Of a DNA stretch of 64,000 nt, positions 1 to 10,359 are shown piece after piece. The DNA comes from Photorhabdus sp. CRCIA-P01. GTDB lineage: Bacteria > Pseudomonadota > Gammaproteobacteria > Enterobacterales > Enterobacteriaceae. The stretch spans positions 62,001-126,000 of the forward strand of contig NZ_NMQR01000008.1 of assembly GCF_003545805.1 (NCBI RefSeq). Direction: 5' to 3'. Both the position numbers and the translations under genes were made by a program. The notes beneath the pieces are model-generated. The model was not told the origin of the DNA. It was given only the letters and a program-made list of their open reading frames with translations, and searched no databases. How positions within the stretch are numbered: the stretch's first letter is position 1; the number at the start of each line of letters is the position of its first letter.

Positions 1-709
1 TTGCTCGGCTGATCCCTTCCGAAGTAGGAATCGCATCATAACCATTGAATAAGGCAATCCAAGTCACGGTAATGGCGAAAACGACACTTTTAATAAAACA
101 ATTAAGTAAATCTTTCTGCCACTCGATAGCAGACTGCATTGAAGACCAGAAAAAGCCACTGTCAATCCCCTTCCAATCAACACCAACCATCGCACCACCC
201 CAAATACCTACCGCCACAAAAATCAAGGATAATAGCGGCATACTGATAAACCCGGCCCAGAAACGGGGTGCTATCACACGCCGTAATGGATCTACCGCCA
301 TCATCTCCAGGCTGGAAATTTGCTCCGTGGCTTTCATCAAACCGATTTCCGCGGTCAGGGCTGATCCTGCTCGACCAGCAAACAATAGTGCAGTGACCAC
401 CGGCCCCAATTCACGCAACAGAGATATCGCCACCATCATACCAAGACTGGCTTCTGCGCTATATGTTGTTAGTACCAGATACCCCTGTAGGCCAAGCACC
501 ATGCCAATAAACAGCCCTGAAACGATAATAATCAATAATGACCGAACACCCACGCTGTAAAGCTGCTGTCGGAGTAACGGCCATTGTCTGGCGGGTTCTG
601 GCTTGCCAATTATCGCGAGGAAAAGCATAAAACCCGCACGACCAAAAGAGGCAAATACCTCAATGGCCCGTCGGCCAAGTGCCACCAGCACCTGTGTTAA
701 CATTAACAT
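1..709 (-). CDS. mlaE: MlaE, lipid-asymmetry ABC transporter permease (3' end off window)
   Basis: Inner-membrane permease of the MlaFEDB complex, which with MlaC and the MlaA-porin complex moves phospholipids between the outer and inner membranes. I translated the minus strand: about 236 codons are visible, starting MLMLTQVL and containing [22 protein letters not shown] and [14 protein letters not shown], the hallmarks of the MlaE family. About 25 C-terminal residues lie beyond base 1 if the length matches E. coli (260 aa). The start at 709 lies 4 bases after the mlaF stop and has AGGA upstream; an ATG at 703 is an alternative. mlaD, mlaC and mlaB would be expected off the left edge. Confidence 0.95.
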   Translation of the reverse strand, partial: MLMLTQVLVALGRRAIEVFASFGRAGFMLFLAIIGKPEPARQWPLLRQQLYSVGVRSLLIIIVSGLFIGMVLGLQGYLVLTTYSAEASLGMMVAISLLRELGPVVTALLFAGRAGSALTAEIGLMKATEQISSLEMMAVDPLRRVIAPRFWAGFISMPLLSLIFVAVGIWGGAMVGVDWKGIDSGFFWSSMQSAIEWQKDLLNCFIKSVVFAITVTWIALFNGYDAIPTSEGISRA

Positions 710-713
710 CCCA

Positions 714-1517
714 TTATCCTAATAACTCAGTTTTATAATCCCCAGCCGGGAAACGGAAAGGTACCGGCCCGTCAGCAATACCATCAAGAAATTGCCGTAC
801 TCGTCTATCAGAATTAGAGTGCAACTGCCGAGCAGTACCCTCAGCAATAATCTGTTGTTCAGCAATAATATAAGCGTAATCTGCAATGCTCAGAACTTCC
901 GGTACATCGTGGGAAACAACCACACAGGTAACGCCAAGTGCCTTATTCAGTTCATCAATCAACTTCACCAAAACCCCCATCGTAATCGGATCCTGGCCAA
1001 CAAAAGGCTCATCAAACATAATCAGATCAGGATCAAGTGCAATGGCACGCGCCAGAGCTGCACGCCTGGCCATACCACCGGAAAGTTCAGAAGGCATCAA
1101 ATTCGCGGCACCACGTAACCCTACGGCCTCTAATTTCATCATTACCGTGGTCTGTATAATTTCTTCAGGCAGATTCGTATGTTCACGCAGCGGAAAAGCA
1201 ACGTTCTCAAAGACACTGAGATCCGTGAATAATGCCCCAGATTGAAACAGCATACTCATCTTCTTGCGAGCAGCATACAAGTGAGAACGGGATAAAACAG
1301 GAATATTGTCGCCATCAAACCAGATTTCTCCGCGCTCAGGACGTAACTGACCGCCAATCAATCGTAATAGTGTTGTTTTCCCTATCCCAGAAGGCCCCAT
1401 AATTGCAGTGACTTTTCCTCTAGGCACAACTAAATTAATATCAGCAAAAATCAAACGGTTACCACGGGTAAAATACATACCACGGATCTCGATGAGATTT
1501 GCTGTCTGTTGGTTCAT
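714..1517 (-). CDS. mlaF: MlaF, lipid-asymmetry ABC transporter ATPase
   Basis: Cytoplasmic ATPase driving the Mla phospholipid transporter. 267 aa, close to the E. coli length. Walker A GPSGIGKT lies at residues 41-48, the ABC signature LSGGMARR mid-protein, and Walker B LIMFDEP follows it, with the switch His in VVVSHD. It is the first gene of the minus-strand mla operon; its stop is 4 bases before mlaE. It is divergent from yrbG across a 229-bp AT-rich gap (1518-1746) that must hold both promoters; I could not pick out convincing boxes there. Confidence 0.96.
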   Translation of the reverse strand: MNQQTANLIEIRGMYFTRGNRLIFADINLVVPRGKVTAIMGPSGIGKTTLLRLIGGQLRPERGEIWFDGDNIPVLSRSHLYAARKKMSMLFQSGALFTDLSVFENVAFPLREHTNLPEEIIQTTVMMKLEAVGLRGAANLMPSELSGGMARRAALARAIALDPDLIMFDEPFVGQDPITMGVLVKLIDELNKALGVTCVVVSHDVPEVLSIADYAYIIAEQQIIAEGTARQLHSNSDRRVRQFLDGIADGPVPFRFPAGDYKTELLG

Positions 1518-1746
1518 TATTGATAGCCCTTAACGGTTAATAAATTGGCTTTAATATTTGGTTCATATATTAATCATATATACTACAAAAAAACTGGAGA
1601 ATTTTCGCCATTAATGTGATGACAAATTTTACTTTTCTATCCGCCGCCGTCAGAATATACCCCATCTAACTGGGTAGACAATTTTTGTTTAGAAAATCAA
1701 CCAGCGTTAACATTAATTCGGAATATACCTTAACAAGGGATGCTTC

Positions 1747-2721
1747 ATGCTTCTGACCTTTTCACTTCTCATTACCGGGTTGATTTTACTGGTATATGGT
1801 TCCGATAGATTAGTATATGGTGCTGCGATTTTTGCCCGTACTCTGGGGCTGCCTCCATTTATTATTGGTATTACCATTGTTGGCATTGGAACTTCTCTAC
1901 CCGAATTAATGGTTTCAGTTACTGCAATGCTAGATAGTCAACCTGATATGGCCGTGGGTAATGTTATTGGCTCCAACATTACTAATCTGCTACTAATAAC
2001 CGGTGCTGCTGCATTTATTCGCCCGATGGAAGTAAAATCAGATATCCTGCGGCAGGAACTGCTGTTGATGCTACTGCTCACCGCCTTTTGTGGTTATTTG
2101 ATGAGTGATCACTACCTCAGCCGGATGGATGGGTTGGTATTACTCACTTCCGCCATGGTGTATATCTTGCTGATGATAAAAATGGTTGCTCTCCCGCGCC
2201 GTGCAGAAACGGATATTTATACGCAAGAACAGGCTGCCGAATTACCGGTCGAAGGCAATAAACACATTGCCCTACTTTGGATTCTATTAGGGTTACTTAT
2301 TTTACCTATGGCAACTCGTATGGTTATTGATAATGCAACTGTTATTGCCCGCATTTATGGCATCAGTGAATTAGTTATCGGGCTTACTGTACTTGCGGTC
2401 GGTACCAGCCTGCCAGAATTAGCAACCTCTATTGCCGCCGCGTTCAAAGGCGAAGATGACATTGCATTCGGGAATATTATAGGTTCGAATATATTCAATA
2501 TATCAATTGTTTTGGGCCTTCCCGCATTACTCTCACCAGCAGCTATTTCACCTGAATCTTTCCATCGTGACTTTTGGGTAATGATGGTAGCCAGCATAAT
2601 ATTTACTGCATTTTGTCTGGGTCGTAAACACCGATTAAACCGATTTAAAGGTGTCCTGTTATTAAGCTGCTTTATCGCTTATTTTATCGTACTGTTTATT
2701 TCCAATTACAACATTGAATAA
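1747..2721 (+). CDS. yrbG: YrbG, CaCA-family cation/calcium exchanger
   Basis: Inner-membrane antiporter of the calcium/cation antiporter superfamily, role in enterics not settled. 324 aa with two inverted alpha-repeats, seen as GIGTSLPELMVS near residue 58 and AVGTSLPELATS near residue 218, each followed by a GNVIGSN / GNIIGSN motif. These pairs form the ion-binding core of the family. About ten hydrophobic segments. The start has AAGGG about 7 bases upstream. First gene of the forward block leading into kdsD, as in E. coli. Confidence 0.93.
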   Translation: MLLTFSLLITGLILLVYGSDRLVYGAAIFARTLGLPPFIIGITIVGIGTSLPELMVSVTAMLDSQPDMAVGNVIGSNITNLLLITGAAAFIRPMEVKSDILRQELLLMLLLTAFCGYLMSDHYLSRMDGLVLLTSAMVYILLMIKMVALPRRAETDIYTQEQAAELPVEGNKHIALLWILLGLLILPMATRMVIDNATVIARIYGISELVIGLTVLAVGTSLPELATSIAAAFKGEDDIAFGNIIGSNIFNISIVLGLPALLSPAAISPESFHRDFWVMMVASIIFTAFCLGRKHRLNRFKGVLLLSCFIAYFIVLFISNYNIE

Positions 2722-2744
2722 ACACGAATGAGTAGGAAAAAGAA

Positions 2745-3713
2745 ATGCCTAAGATTGATTTTCAGCAAACGGGTAAAAAAGTATTACACATAGAACGTGA
2801 TGGATTAACAGAACTTGAACAACATATAAACGGAGATTTTGACCGTACCTGTGAACTGATGTTCAACTGCGAAGGTAAAGTGATTGTCATGGGGATGGGC
2901 AAATCCGGCCATATCGGGTGTAAAATTGCTGCCACTTTCGCCAGCACCGGTACACCATCCTTTTTCGTTCATCCGGGAGAAGCCAGCCACGGCGACCTCG
3001 GCATGATCACACCTAAAGACATTGTTTTAGCTATCTCAAATTCGGGTGAATCCAGTGAAATTTTGTCGCTGATTCCCGCATTAAAACGCCAAAAAATTCC
3101 GCTTATCTGCATGACTAACAATTACAACAGTAATATGGGAAAAGCCGCCGATATCCACTTGTGTATCAAAATCCCACAGGAAGCCTGTCCGCTAGGTTTG
3201 GCTCCTACAACCAGTACCACTGCAACACTGGTTATGGGTGATGCTTTAGCGGTTGCATTGCTCCAGGCACGCGGCTTTACCGCTGAAGATTTCGCACTAT
3301 CACATCCAGGCGGCACTCTTGGACGCAAACTTCTGCTACTGGTGAGTGATTTGATGAATACAGGCAATGATATTCCAAAGGTTAATCGTGACGCTTCCTT
3401 ACGCGAAGCTCTGCTCGAAATCACCCGACAAAAACTGGGTATGACCGTCATTTGCGATGAAAATATGTATATTGATGGTATTTTTACTGATGGTGACTTA
3501 CGGCGAGTGTTTGATATGGGCGTCGATTTGTACAATGTCAAAATTTCAGATGTTATGACAACAGGTGGTATCCGCATCAAACCGAATGCCCTTGCAGTTG
3601 ATGCATTGAACTTAATGCAATCACACCATATCACTTCCTTGTTGGTCGCAGAGGAAAATAAATTACTTGGTGTATTACATATGCATGACCTGCTACAAGC
3701 GGGTGTGGTGTAA
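2745..3713 (+). CDS. kdsD: KdsD, arabinose-5-phosphate isomerase
   Basis: Converts D-ribulose 5-phosphate to D-arabinose 5-phosphate, the first dedicated step of Kdo synthesis for LPS. 322 aa: an N-terminal SIS sugar-isomerase domain (GMGKSGHIG near residue 51; SNSGESSEI near 99) and two C-terminal CBS domains (roughly residues 205-320). LSHPGGTLGRKLL marks the linker. It starts 23 bases after yrbG and 17 bases before kdsC, so the genes are probably co-transcribed. Confidence 0.96.
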   Translation: MPKIDFQQTGKKVLHIERDGLTELEQHINGDFDRTCELMFNCEGKVIVMGMGKSGHIGCKIAATFASTGTPSFFVHPGEASHGDLGMITPKDIVLAISNSGESSEILSLIPALKRQKIPLICMTNNYNSNMGKAADIHLCIKIPQEACPLGLAPTTSTTATLVMGDALAVALLQARGFTAEDFALSHPGGTLGRKLLLLVSDLMNTGNDIPKVNRDASLREALLEITRQKLGMTVICDENMYIDGIFTDGDLRRVFDMGVDLYNVKISDVMTTGGIRIKPNALAVDALNLMQSHHITSLLVAEENKLLGVLHMHDLLQAGVV

Positions 3714-3730
3714 CCGGAGAAAATGCCTTA

Positions 3731-4294
3731 ATGAGCCAATTAGTTTATTTGGACACCTGTTATGGTCCAGTTAATAAAGACGTTATTGAAAAAGCCTGTA
3801 AAATCCGCTTGCTGATTTGCGATGTTGACGGTGTTATGTCCGATGGTCGGATCTATATGGGCAATAACGGTGAAGAATTAAAAACATTTAATGTTCGAGA
3901 TGGTTACGGAATTCGCTGCTTAATTACTTCAGGAATCGAAGTCGCTATTATTACCGGCCGTAAAGCAAAATTGCTGGAAGATCGAGCAAATACCTTAGGT
4001 ATTACACATCTTTACCAAGGACAAAGTGATAAGGTTTTGGCGTACAAAGAATTGTTAGATAAACTGGGATTAAGACCAGAACAGGTTGCTTACATCGGTG
4101 ATGATCTGATTGATTGGCCGGTCATGGAACAAGTGGGTTTATCTGTCGCCGTGGCAGATGCACATCCATTACTCTTACCAAAAGCGCATTATGTCACCCA
4201 AATTGCAGGGGGACACGGGGCGGTAAGGGAACTTTGTGATTTGGTGCTTTTCGCTCAGAATAAGCTAGAAGAGTCCAAAGGATTATCAATATAG
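3731..4294 (+). CDS. kdsC: KdsC, Kdo-8-phosphate phosphatase
   Basis: Removes phosphate from Kdo-8-phosphate to release Kdo. HAD-superfamily type without a large cap: nucleophile and acid/base in ICDVDGVMSDG (Asp31, Asp33), motif II in IITGRK, and motif III in YIGDDLIDWPVM. 187 aa, the usual length. Sits between kdsD and lptC with short gaps, consistent with the Kdo/LPS-export operon. Confidence 0.96.
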   Translation: MSQLVYLDTCYGPVNKDVIEKACKIRLLICDVDGVMSDGRIYMGNNGEELKTFNVRDGYGIRCLITSGIEVAIITGRKAKLLEDRANTLGITHLYQGQSDKVLAYKELLDKLGLRPEQVAYIGDDLIDWPVMEQVGLSVAVADAHPLLLPKAHYVTQIAGGHGAVRELCDLVLFAQNKLEESKGLSI

Positions 4295-4314
4295 TAGGTT
4301 GAAGTGAAACGAAA

Positions 4315-4893
4315 ATGGATAGAATCAAATCCTGGTTGGTGATAACTCTGGTATTAATCATCCTGGCGTTAATGGGCTGGAACTTGTCTGATTCAGATGA
4401 GACTAAATCATCTTCTGCTACAGATAACAGTCAGCCAACCTATCAAAGTCAGGAAGCCATAACTTTTGTTTATGACCCTACGGGGAAATTGACGTATAAA
4501 TTGGTCGCTGATGATGTCCAGAATTATGCAGAGTCAAAAATTACCTGGTTTACCAAACCGGTATTAATTACTTATGACTCAAATGCCATTGCTACATGGA
4601 CAGTTCGTGCTAACAAAGCCAAACTGACTAATGACAAAATGCTCTATCTTTACGGAGACGTACAGGCTGACAGTCTGACTAATACATCACAATTACAACG
4701 TATTACTACAGAGAACGCTATCATCAACCTGGTCACTCAGGATGTTTCATCCGACGATCAGGTCACACTGATTGGTGTCGGGCTAAAATCCGTCGGTATG
4801 AAAATGCGTGGCAACCTGCGAAACAAAACCGCTGAACTGATTGAAAAGGTTAACACCTACTATGAAATCCAACATGAAAAACAGAATCCGTAA
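4315..4893 (+). CDS. lptC: LptC, LPS export bitopic inner-membrane protein
   Basis: Anchors the periplasmic LPS bridge: takes LPS from LptB2FG and passes it to LptA. 192 aa with one N-terminal transmembrane segment (about residues 6-22, WLVITLVLIILALMGW) and a periplasmic beta-jellyroll. Its last 32 bases overlap the start of lptA, as in E. coli, which suggests coupled translation. Confidence 0.95.
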   Translation: MDRIKSWLVITLVLIILALMGWNLSDSDETKSSSATDNSQPTYQSQEAITFVYDPTGKLTYKLVADDVQNYAESKITWFTKPVLITYDSNAIATWTVRANKAKLTNDKMLYLYGDVQADSLTNTSQLQRITTENAIINLVTQDVSSDDQVTLIGVGLKSVGMKMRGNLRNKTAELIEKVNTYYEIQHEKQNP

Positions 4894-5407
4894 TGCTTTT
4901 ATTGCCAGTGCTATCTTTGCAGTCACTCTTCCCGCCATGGCACTGAAAGATGACACACAGAAACCCATTTCTATCGATTCTGTTAAACAAACCCTTGACA
5001 TGACAGGGAACACTGCCACATTTACAGAAGATGTGATCGTTAAACAGGGTTCTATCGATATCCGCGCTGACAAAGTTGTTGTGACTCGCCCAGATGGCGA
5101 TTCTAAGAAAATGGTTATTGAAGCATTTGGTAATCCGGTAACCTTCTATCAACTACAGGACAATGGCAAACCAATCAAGGGCCGCGGTTCCAAAATGCGT
5201 TATGAAATGGATAAAGAGCTGGTTACACTCACTGGCAATGCCTATTTGGAACAGTTAGACAGCAATATAAAAGGTGATCGTATCACCTATCTCGTCCCAA
5301 CTCAGCAGATGGAAGCGTTTAGTGACAAAGGGAAACGAGTGACAACCGTCCTACTACCTTCTCAATTACAAGAAGAAGGCACTGGGGCTAACAACAAGAG
5401 TAAATAA
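4862..5407 (+). CDS. lptA: LptA, periplasmic LPS bridge protein
   Basis: Forms the periplasmic filament that carries LPS from LptC to LptD. 181 aa from the chosen ATG. A signal peptide is visible (basic start, hydrophobic run, cleavage expected after LPAMA). Conserved family blocks are TRPDGDSKKMVIEAFG, NAYLEQLDSNIKGD and FSDKGKRVTTVLLPSQL. An upstream TTG at 4841 in the same frame was passed over because the ATG gives the normal signal peptide and the same lptC overlap as E. coli; an ATG at 4874 is also possible. Confidence 0.94.
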   Translation: MKSNMKNRIRNAFIASAIFAVTLPAMALKDDTQKPISIDSVKQTLDMTGNTATFTEDVIVKQGSIDIRADKVVVTRPDGDSKKMVIEAFGNPVTFYQLQDNGKPIKGRGSKMRYEMDKELVTLTGNAYLEQLDSNIKGDRITYLVPTQQMEAFSDKGKRVTTVLLPSQLQEEGTGANNKSK

Positions 5408-5413
5408 CGATAT

Positions 5414-6139
5414 ATGGCAATACTAAACGCAGAAAACCTGGCAAAAGCTTACAAAGGCCGTAAGGTCGTTGAAAATGTCAGCCTAAACGTGAACTCCGGC
5501 GAAATTGTCGGCCTGCTTGGTCCGAACGGTGCAGGGAAAACAACGACTTTCTATATGGTCGTCGGTATCGTTTCACGGGATGCCGGGACAATTACCATTG
5601 ATAATGAAGATATCAGCCTACTGCCACTTCACGAACGGGCACGCCGTGGTATTGGTTATTTGCCTCAGGAAGCTTCTATTTTCCGCCGTCTAAGCGTCTT
5701 CGACAACCTGATGGCGGTATTGGAGATCCGCCAGGATCTGACTCAAGAACAACGAAAAGAGCGTGCCGAAGAGCTGATGGAAGAGTTCCATATCAGCCAC
5801 CTACGTGACAATCTTGGTCAATCGCTTTCCGGTGGTGAACGTCGCCGCGTCGAAATTGCCAGAGCGCTGGCAGCCAACCCGAAATTTATTTTGCTGGATG
5901 AGCCTTTCGCCGGCGTAGATCCGATCTCAGTCATCGATATCAAGAAGATCATTCAGCATTTGAGAGATTATGGACTAGGGGTCCTTATCACAGACCACAA
6001 TGTCCGTGAAACATTGGATGTATGCGAACGTGCTTATATTGTCAGCCAAGGGCATCTGATTGCTCACGGCACACCTAATGATATTCTTAATAATGAACAG
6101 GTGAAGCGCGTTTATTTAGGCGAAGGTTTCCGGCTCTAA
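5414..6139 (+). CDS. lptB: LptB, LPS export ABC ATPase
   Basis: ATPase of LptB2FG, which extracts LPS from the inner membrane. 241 aa. Walker A GPNGAGKT at residues 36-43, signature LSGGERRR, Walker [13 protein letters not shown] and the switch His in ITDHNVRE. Starts 6 bases after lptA. The partner permeases LptF and LptG are not in this window, which is normal because they map elsewhere in enterics. Confidence 0.97.
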   Translation: MAILNAENLAKAYKGRKVVENVSLNVNSGEIVGLLGPNGAGKTTTFYMVVGIVSRDAGTITIDNEDISLLPLHERARRGIGYLPQEASIFRRLSVFDNLMAVLEIRQDLTQEQRKERAEELMEEFHISHLRDNLGQSLSGGERRRVEIARALAANPKFILLDEPFAGVDPISVIDIKKIIQHLRDYGLGVLITDHNVRETLDVCERAYIVSQGHLIAHGTPNDILNNEQVKRVYLGEGFRL

Positions 6140-6166
6140 TTTGGCCAGGAGAATTGATTTAACGCT

Positions 6167-7606
6167 ATGAAGCAAAGTTTGCAACTCAGGCTTAGTCAGC
6201 AACTGGCTATGACACCACAGCTCCAACAAGCTATTCGTTTGTTGCAACTTTCTACGCTTGAACTTCAGCAGGAGATACAGCAAGCATTAGAAGCGAACCC
6301 TTTGCTTGAACAGGATGAAGACCATCAAGAAATCAACAATCAGGAACTTCCCGATAACGAAACGGAAGCTATGGATACGCTTGATGCCTTGCAACAAAAG
6401 GATATGCCAGATGAGTTACCCCTGGATGCCAGTTGGGATGAAATTTACACCGCTGGCACACCTTCCGGGACACGCAACGACTATAACGACGACGAACTGC
6501 CACTTTACCAAGGTGAAACCGTTCAAACCCTGCAAGACTATTTGATGTGGCAGGCAGAACTCACCCCTTTTACGGAAACAGATGCAGCAATTGCGACATC
6601 AATCATTGATGCCGTAGATGATACAGGCTATCTCACTGTACCCTTAGAAGATATCCTTGCCAGCATTGGTGACGATCAACTCACTCTGGCAGAAGTGGAA
6701 GCCGTGCTAAAACAGGTACAACATTTCGATCCTATCGGTGTCGCCGCTCGTGATCTAAAAGAATGTCTACTAGTCCAGCTATCAATGTTTCCGCCAGAAA
6801 CACCTTATCTAAAAGAGGCAAAACTGATCGTTTGCGAACATCTGGAGCTACTGGGTCATCGGGATTTTCGCAATTTGACCCGCCTAAGTTGCTTGAAAGA
6901 AGATACACTAAAAGAGGTCATAAATTTAATCCAGTCACTTGAACCGAAGCCTGGCCTGGCAATAAACACCGGCGAATCAGAATATGTCATCCCCGATGTA
7001 CTGATTCGAAAAGAGAGTGAACACTGGCAAGTAGAATTGAATACAGATAGTATCCCTCGTTTACACATTAATCAGCATTATGCAGAGCTTGGGCAACATA
7101 CGCGCAATGAAAGTGACAGTCAGTTTATCCGCAATAATCTACAAGAGGCCAAGTGGCTTATCAAAAGCCTGGAAAGCCGAAATGATACTCTGCTGAAAGT
7201 TACGCGCTGCATTGTAGAGCAGCAACAGGAATTTTTTGAACATGGTGAAGAATATATGAAACCTATGGTTTTGGCAGACATTGCTTTCCAGGTTGATATG
7301 CATGAATCCACCATTTCCAGGGTGACTACCCAGAAATTCCTGCACAGCCCACGTGGTATTTTTGAATTGAAGTATTTTTTCTCCAGTCATGTCAATACAG
7401 AAAGTGGAGGCGAAGCCTCTTCAACTGCAATACGGGCTTTGGTGAAAAAACTGGTAGCAGCGGAGAACCCCGCCAAACCATTAAGTGACAGCAAACTGAC
7501 GAGCATGCTAGCCGATCAAGGCATCATGGTTGCCCGACGGACTGTCGCAAAATATCGAGAGTCGTTATCCATTCCGCCATCAAGCCAACGTAAGCGTCTG
7601 GTTTGA
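6167..7606 (+). CDS. rpoN: RNA polymerase sigma-54 factor RpoN
   Basis: Alternative sigma factor that recognises -24/-12 promoters and needs AAA+ activators; governs nitrogen and other regulons. 479 aa. N-terminal region I is Gln/Leu rich ([16 protein letters not shown]), followed by an acidic region II, the core-binding domain, and near the C-terminus the RpoN box [10 protein letters not shown] that reads the -24 element. It lies 27 bases after lptB and upstream of the nitrogen-PTS genes, the standard arrangement. Confidence 0.97.
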   Translation: MKQSLQLRLSQQLAMTPQLQQAIRLLQLSTLELQQEIQQALEANPLLEQDEDHQEINNQELPDNETEAMDTLDALQQKDMPDELPLDASWDEIYTAGTPSGTRNDYNDDELPLYQGETVQTLQDYLMWQAELTPFTETDAAIATSIIDAVDDTGYLTVPLEDILASIGDDQLTLAEVEAVLKQVQHFDPIGVAARDLKECLLVQLSMFPPETPYLKEAKLIVCEHLELLGHRDFRNLTRLSCLKEDTLKEVINLIQSLEPKPGLAINTGESEYVIPDVLIRKESEHWQVELNTDSIPRLHINQHYAELGQHTRNESDSQFIRNNLQEAKWLIKSLESRNDTLLKVTRCIVEQQQEFFEHGEEYMKPMVLADIAFQVDMHESTISRVTTQKFLHSPRGIFELKYFFSSHVNTESGGEASSTAIRALVKKLVAAENPAKPLSDSKLTSMLADQGIMVARRTVAKYRESLSIPPSSQRKRLV

Positions 7607-7629
7607 AATGAACAGAGAAGGAAGACAAT

Positions 7630-7917
7630 ATGCAACTCAAAATAACCGGCCACAATATTGAAATTACTGATGCATTACGCGAGATTATCACTGCAAAATG
7701 CAGCAAACTGGATCAATATTTCGATAGGATCAACCTGACTCAGGTAATCCTCCGAGTGGAAAAGGTACAACAAATCGCCGAAGCTACTGTACACATTAAC
7801 GGAGGTGAGTTGCACGCATCATCAGAACATGAAGATATGTATGCAGCAATTGATGGACTGGTCGATAAACTAGCGCGTCAATTAACCAAACATAAAGACA
7901 AACTGAGACATCATTGA
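7630..7917 (+). CDS. hpf: Ribosome hibernation promoting factor HPF
   Basis: Short-form HPF (95 aa), which helps dimerise inactive 70S ribosomes in stationary phase. It keeps the family fold markers: start MQLKITGHNIEIT, VILRVEK, and the basic C-terminus KHKDKLRHH. No long C-terminal dimerisation domain. 23 bases after rpoN, with GAAGGAAGA as a good ribosome binding site. Confidence 0.95.
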   Translation: MQLKITGHNIEITDALREIITAKCSKLDQYFDRINLTQVILRVEKVQQIAEATVHINGGELHASSEHEDMYAAIDGLVDKLARQLTKHKDKLRHH

Positions 7918-7980
7918 CAGTTATTTAACAAAGAATGTAGTAACCACAGCGGAGTTTTGCTGTAAAACAGTGTGCAAATA

Positions 7981-8011
7981 CAGGGTGCCACAGATAACCT
8001 ATGGCATCCTG
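7981..8011 (+). other. Hairpin between hpf and ptsN
   Basis: A 10-bp stem, CAGGGTGCCA (7981-7990) against TGGCATCCTG (8002-8011) with one G-T pair, and an 11-base loop. No T-run follows, so it is unlikely to be a strong intrinsic terminator. It could be an attenuator or an RNA processing or stability element within the operon. Confidence 0.5.
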
Positions 8012-8040
8012 TATCAATAAGCACCTAAGTGAATAGGAAA

Positions 8041-8508
8041 ATGAATAATCAAGCAGATTTACTACTAAGCTCTGTGCTTTCCCTAGCATGTACGCGTAAT
8101 AATGTACATTGTTCGAGCAAAAAACGGGCTTTAGAGATTATCAGTGAGCTAGCATCTAAGCAGCTTAAGTTACCAGAAAATGTCGTATTCGAAGCAATAT
8201 TAACCCGAGAAAAAGTAGGTACTACCGGAATTGGCAGTGGTATTGCTATCCCTCACGGTAAGCTGGATGAAGAAAGCTCAGATCAAGCGGTTGGCGTTTT
8301 CCTAAATCTGAAACAACCTATTGCTTTCGATGCCATTGATAATCAACCAGTCGATTTGCTGTTTGCTTTACTGGTTCCAAACGATCAATGCCAAACACAC
8401 CTACACACATTGTCATTGATTGCCAAACGTCTTGCAGATAAAAATTTCTGCCGTCGTTTAAGATCGGCACAAAGTGATGAAGAACTATACGCAATTATCA
8501 CTGAATAA
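8041..8508 (+). CDS. ptsN: PtsN (EIIA-Ntr), nitrogen PTS regulator
   Basis: Terminal phospho-acceptor of the nitrogen-related PTS; it regulates potassium transport and other targets rather than moving sugar. 155 aa from ATG 8041. The phospho-histidine lies in AIPHGKL (His72). The next block, FDAIDNQPVDLLFALLVP, is typical of EIIA-Ntr. A GTG at 8029 in frame adds four residues; the ATG fits the homologue better, though its AGG is only 3 bases away. The C-terminus is about 8 residues shorter than in E. coli. Confidence 0.93.
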   Translation: MNNQADLLLSSVLSLACTRNNVHCSSKKRALEIISELASKQLKLPENVVFEAILTREKVGTTGIGSGIAIPHGKLDEESSDQAVGVFLNLKQPIAFDAIDNQPVDLLFALLVPNDQCQTHLHTLSLIAKRLADKNFCRRLRSAQSDEELYAIITE

Positions 8509-8582
8509 CTGTTGCAATGCATGGATAGCAATAGATAAGAGTGGCTCATAATAACCACTAAGAAATTAAGGGGAGTCGCCTC

Positions 8583-9434
8583 ATGGTGCTGATGATAGTC
8601 AGTGGCCGTTCCGGTTCAGGTAAATCCGTTGCCTTACGCGCACTGGAAGATATGGGTTTTTATTGTGTAGACAACTTGCCGGTAGTATTATTACCGGAAT
8701 TAGCAAATACGCTAGCTGACCGCGATATTTCTGCTGCGGTTAGTATTGATGTAAGAAACATGCCGGAATCACCTGAAGTTTTCGAAGAAGCCCTGACTAA
8801 ACTACCAGCGAGTTTCTCACCACAATTACTATTCCTTGATGCTGAACGTAATACGTTGATCCGCCGTTATAGCGACACCCGCCGTCTGCATCCGCTATCA
8901 AGCAAAAATCTTTCTCTGGAAAGCGCGATTGATCAAGAAAGTGATCTGCTGGAGCCCCTTCGTTCAAGAGCTGACCTGATTATCGACACTTCCGAAATGT
9001 CAGTCCATGAATTGGCTGAGATGCTAAGAACGCGTCTGCTAGGCAAACGGGAACGTGAGTTGACAATGGTCTTTGAATCTTTCGGCTTCAAACATGGCAT
9101 TCCAATTGATGCCGACTATGTTTTTGACGTACGTTTCCTGCCAAACCCACACTGGGACCCCAAATTACGGCCAATGACCGGTCTTGATCGCCCCGTAGCC
9201 GCTTTCCTCGACCGTCATACGGAAGTGCATAACTTCATCTATCAAACCCGCAGTTATCTTGAACTCTGGCTACCTATGCTTGAAACCAATAACCGCAGCT
9301 ACCTGACCGTGGCTATTGGCTGTACCGGCGGTAAACACCGTTCTGTTTATGTGGCAGAACAGTTGGCCGATTATTTTCGCTCCAGAGGAAAAAACGTACA
9401 GTCGCGCCACCGTACTCTCGAAAAGCGAAAATAA
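8583..9434 (+). CDS. rapZ: RapZ, RNase adapter protein
   Basis: Binds sRNA GlmZ and presents it to RNase E, controlling glucosamine-6-phosphate synthase. 283 aa. N-terminal P-loop GRSGSGKS at residues 8-15; the C-terminal RNA-binding domain holds [11 protein letters not shown] and the basic tail [17 protein letters not shown]. Very close to the E. coli protein throughout. Its stop overlaps the ptsO start by one base (TAATG). Confidence 0.97.
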   Translation: MVLMIVSGRSGSGKSVALRALEDMGFYCVDNLPVVLLPELANTLADRDISAAVSIDVRNMPESPEVFEEALTKLPASFSPQLLFLDAERNTLIRRYSDTRRLHPLSSKNLSLESAIDQESDLLEPLRSRADLIIDTSEMSVHELAEMLRTRLLGKRERELTMVFESFGFKHGIPIDADYVFDVRFLPNPHWDPKLRPMTGLDRPVAAFLDRHTEVHNFIYQTRSYLELWLPMLETNNRSYLTVAIGCTGGKHRSVYVAEQLADYFRSRGKNVQSRHRTLEKRK

Positions 9435-9706
9435 TGACTGTCAAGCAAAGACTTGAAATCAAAAATCGGCTGGGAATGCACGCCCGGCCGGCAATGAAAC
9501 TGTATGATCTAGTACAGCTCTTTGAATCTCATGTTATTTTACGCAATGATAGCCATGTTGAAGCCGAGGCCAGCAGTGTAATTGCTATACTGATGCTGGA
9601 TTCAGAAAAAGGCAGCTATATTGAAGTTGAAGCCAGTGGCCCAGATGAAGAACAGGCTCTTGCAGCTATTATTGATCTATTTAATTCGGGATTTGACGAA
9701 GAATAA
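9434..9706 (+). CDS. ptsO: NPr, HPr-like phosphocarrier of the nitrogen PTS
   Basis: Carries phosphate from EI-Ntr (PtsP) to PtsN. 90 aa, HPr fold. The active-site His16 is in RLGMHARPA; the usual regulatory-serine region reads [11 protein letters not shown]. Last gene of the block; translation is coupled to rapZ by the 1-base overlap and transcription stops at the terminator at 9831-9868. Confidence 0.96.
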   Translation: MTVKQRLEIKNRLGMHARPAMKLYDLVQLFESHVILRNDSHVEAEASSVIAILMLDSEKGSYIEVEASGPDEEQALAAIIDLFNSGFDEE

Positions 9707-9830
9707 CGTCGCTCACTCACCTGTGGATTATCATATCCTTCACTGTTTTCATTAGCAGCACAAAACAGTTCGTGATCATGATCTCTTTATTTTCCAGTAA
9801 GAACAGCCTACTATCAGGTTAATCATTTTA

Positions 9831-9868
9831 AATAACACCCCCCTCCTCATGGTGCGGGGTGTTATTTT
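9831..9868 (+). terminator. Intrinsic terminator after ptsO
   Basis: Perfect 11-bp inverted repeat AATAACACCCC (9831-9841) and GGGGTGTTATT (9856-9866) followed by TTTT. It ends the long yrbG-to-ptsO block just before rnk, whose own start is 27 bases further on, so it may also sit in the rnk leader. Confidence 0.85.
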
Positions 9869-9894
9869 GTATTGGAATCCATTTGGAGTGTGGT

Positions 9895-10305
9895 ATGACT
9901 AAACCAGCAATTATCATCAACGAATTAGACGCAGAACGTTTAGATTCCCTGTTGGAACAGCCAGCGTTTGCAGATACTAGTATCGCTGACGCTTTGAATG
10001 AGGAGCTGGATCGTGCAGAGATTGTACCGCCAGCAGAAATTCCATCAGATGTTGTGACGATGAACAGCCGGGTTCGTTTTATTGACCTGACAAGCAATGA
10101 AGAGCGGGTACGTACTTTAGTTTATCCAGCGTCACTGCAAGACAGTTCAGACCAGCTTTCTGTTATGGCTCCTTTAGGCGCTGCGTTATTGGGCCTTCGT
10201 ATCGGTGACGAAATCAGTTGGGAATTGCCAAACGGCGAAGAAACCCGAGTCAAAGTATTAGAATTACTTTACCAACCAGAAGCTGCGGGTGAGCTCCACC
10301 GTTAA
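9895..10305 (+). CDS. rnk: Rnk, nucleoside diphosphate kinase regulator
   Basis: GreA/GreB-fold protein that binds RNA polymerase; named as a regulator of nucleoside diphosphate kinase. 136 aa from ATG 9895, chosen because GGAG lies 6 bases upstream and the homologue begins at this Met; the open frame extends 12 codons further through the terminator, which is not plausible coding. The C-terminal FKBP-like half carries [18 protein letters not shown] and ends [11 protein letters not shown]. Convergent with pmbA. Confidence 0.94.
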   Translation: MTKPAIIINELDAERLDSLLEQPAFADTSIADALNEELDRAEIVPPAEIPSDVVTMNSRVRFIDLTSNEERVRTLVYPASLQDSSDQLSVMAPLGAALLGLRIGDEISWELPNGEETRVKVLELLYQPEAAGELHR

Positions 10306-10311
10306 TTCAGC

Positions 10312-10332
10312 CAGCCCATTTGATCCGGGCTG
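10312..10332. terminator. Short GC-rich hairpin between convergent rnk and pmbA
   Basis: CAGCCC (10312-10317) pairs with GGGCTG (10327-10332) across a 9-base loop. It lies in the 54-bp gap between two converging genes, so it may help terminate both, but there is no clear T-run. Confidence 0.4.
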
Positions 10333-10359
10333 ACTAAAGTAATCGGAAACGAGTATCTC

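Noticed and set aside
45-560. 171-codon plus-strand frame at the left edge
   Set aside because: Antisense to mlaE, whose minus-strand translation matches the family throughout.
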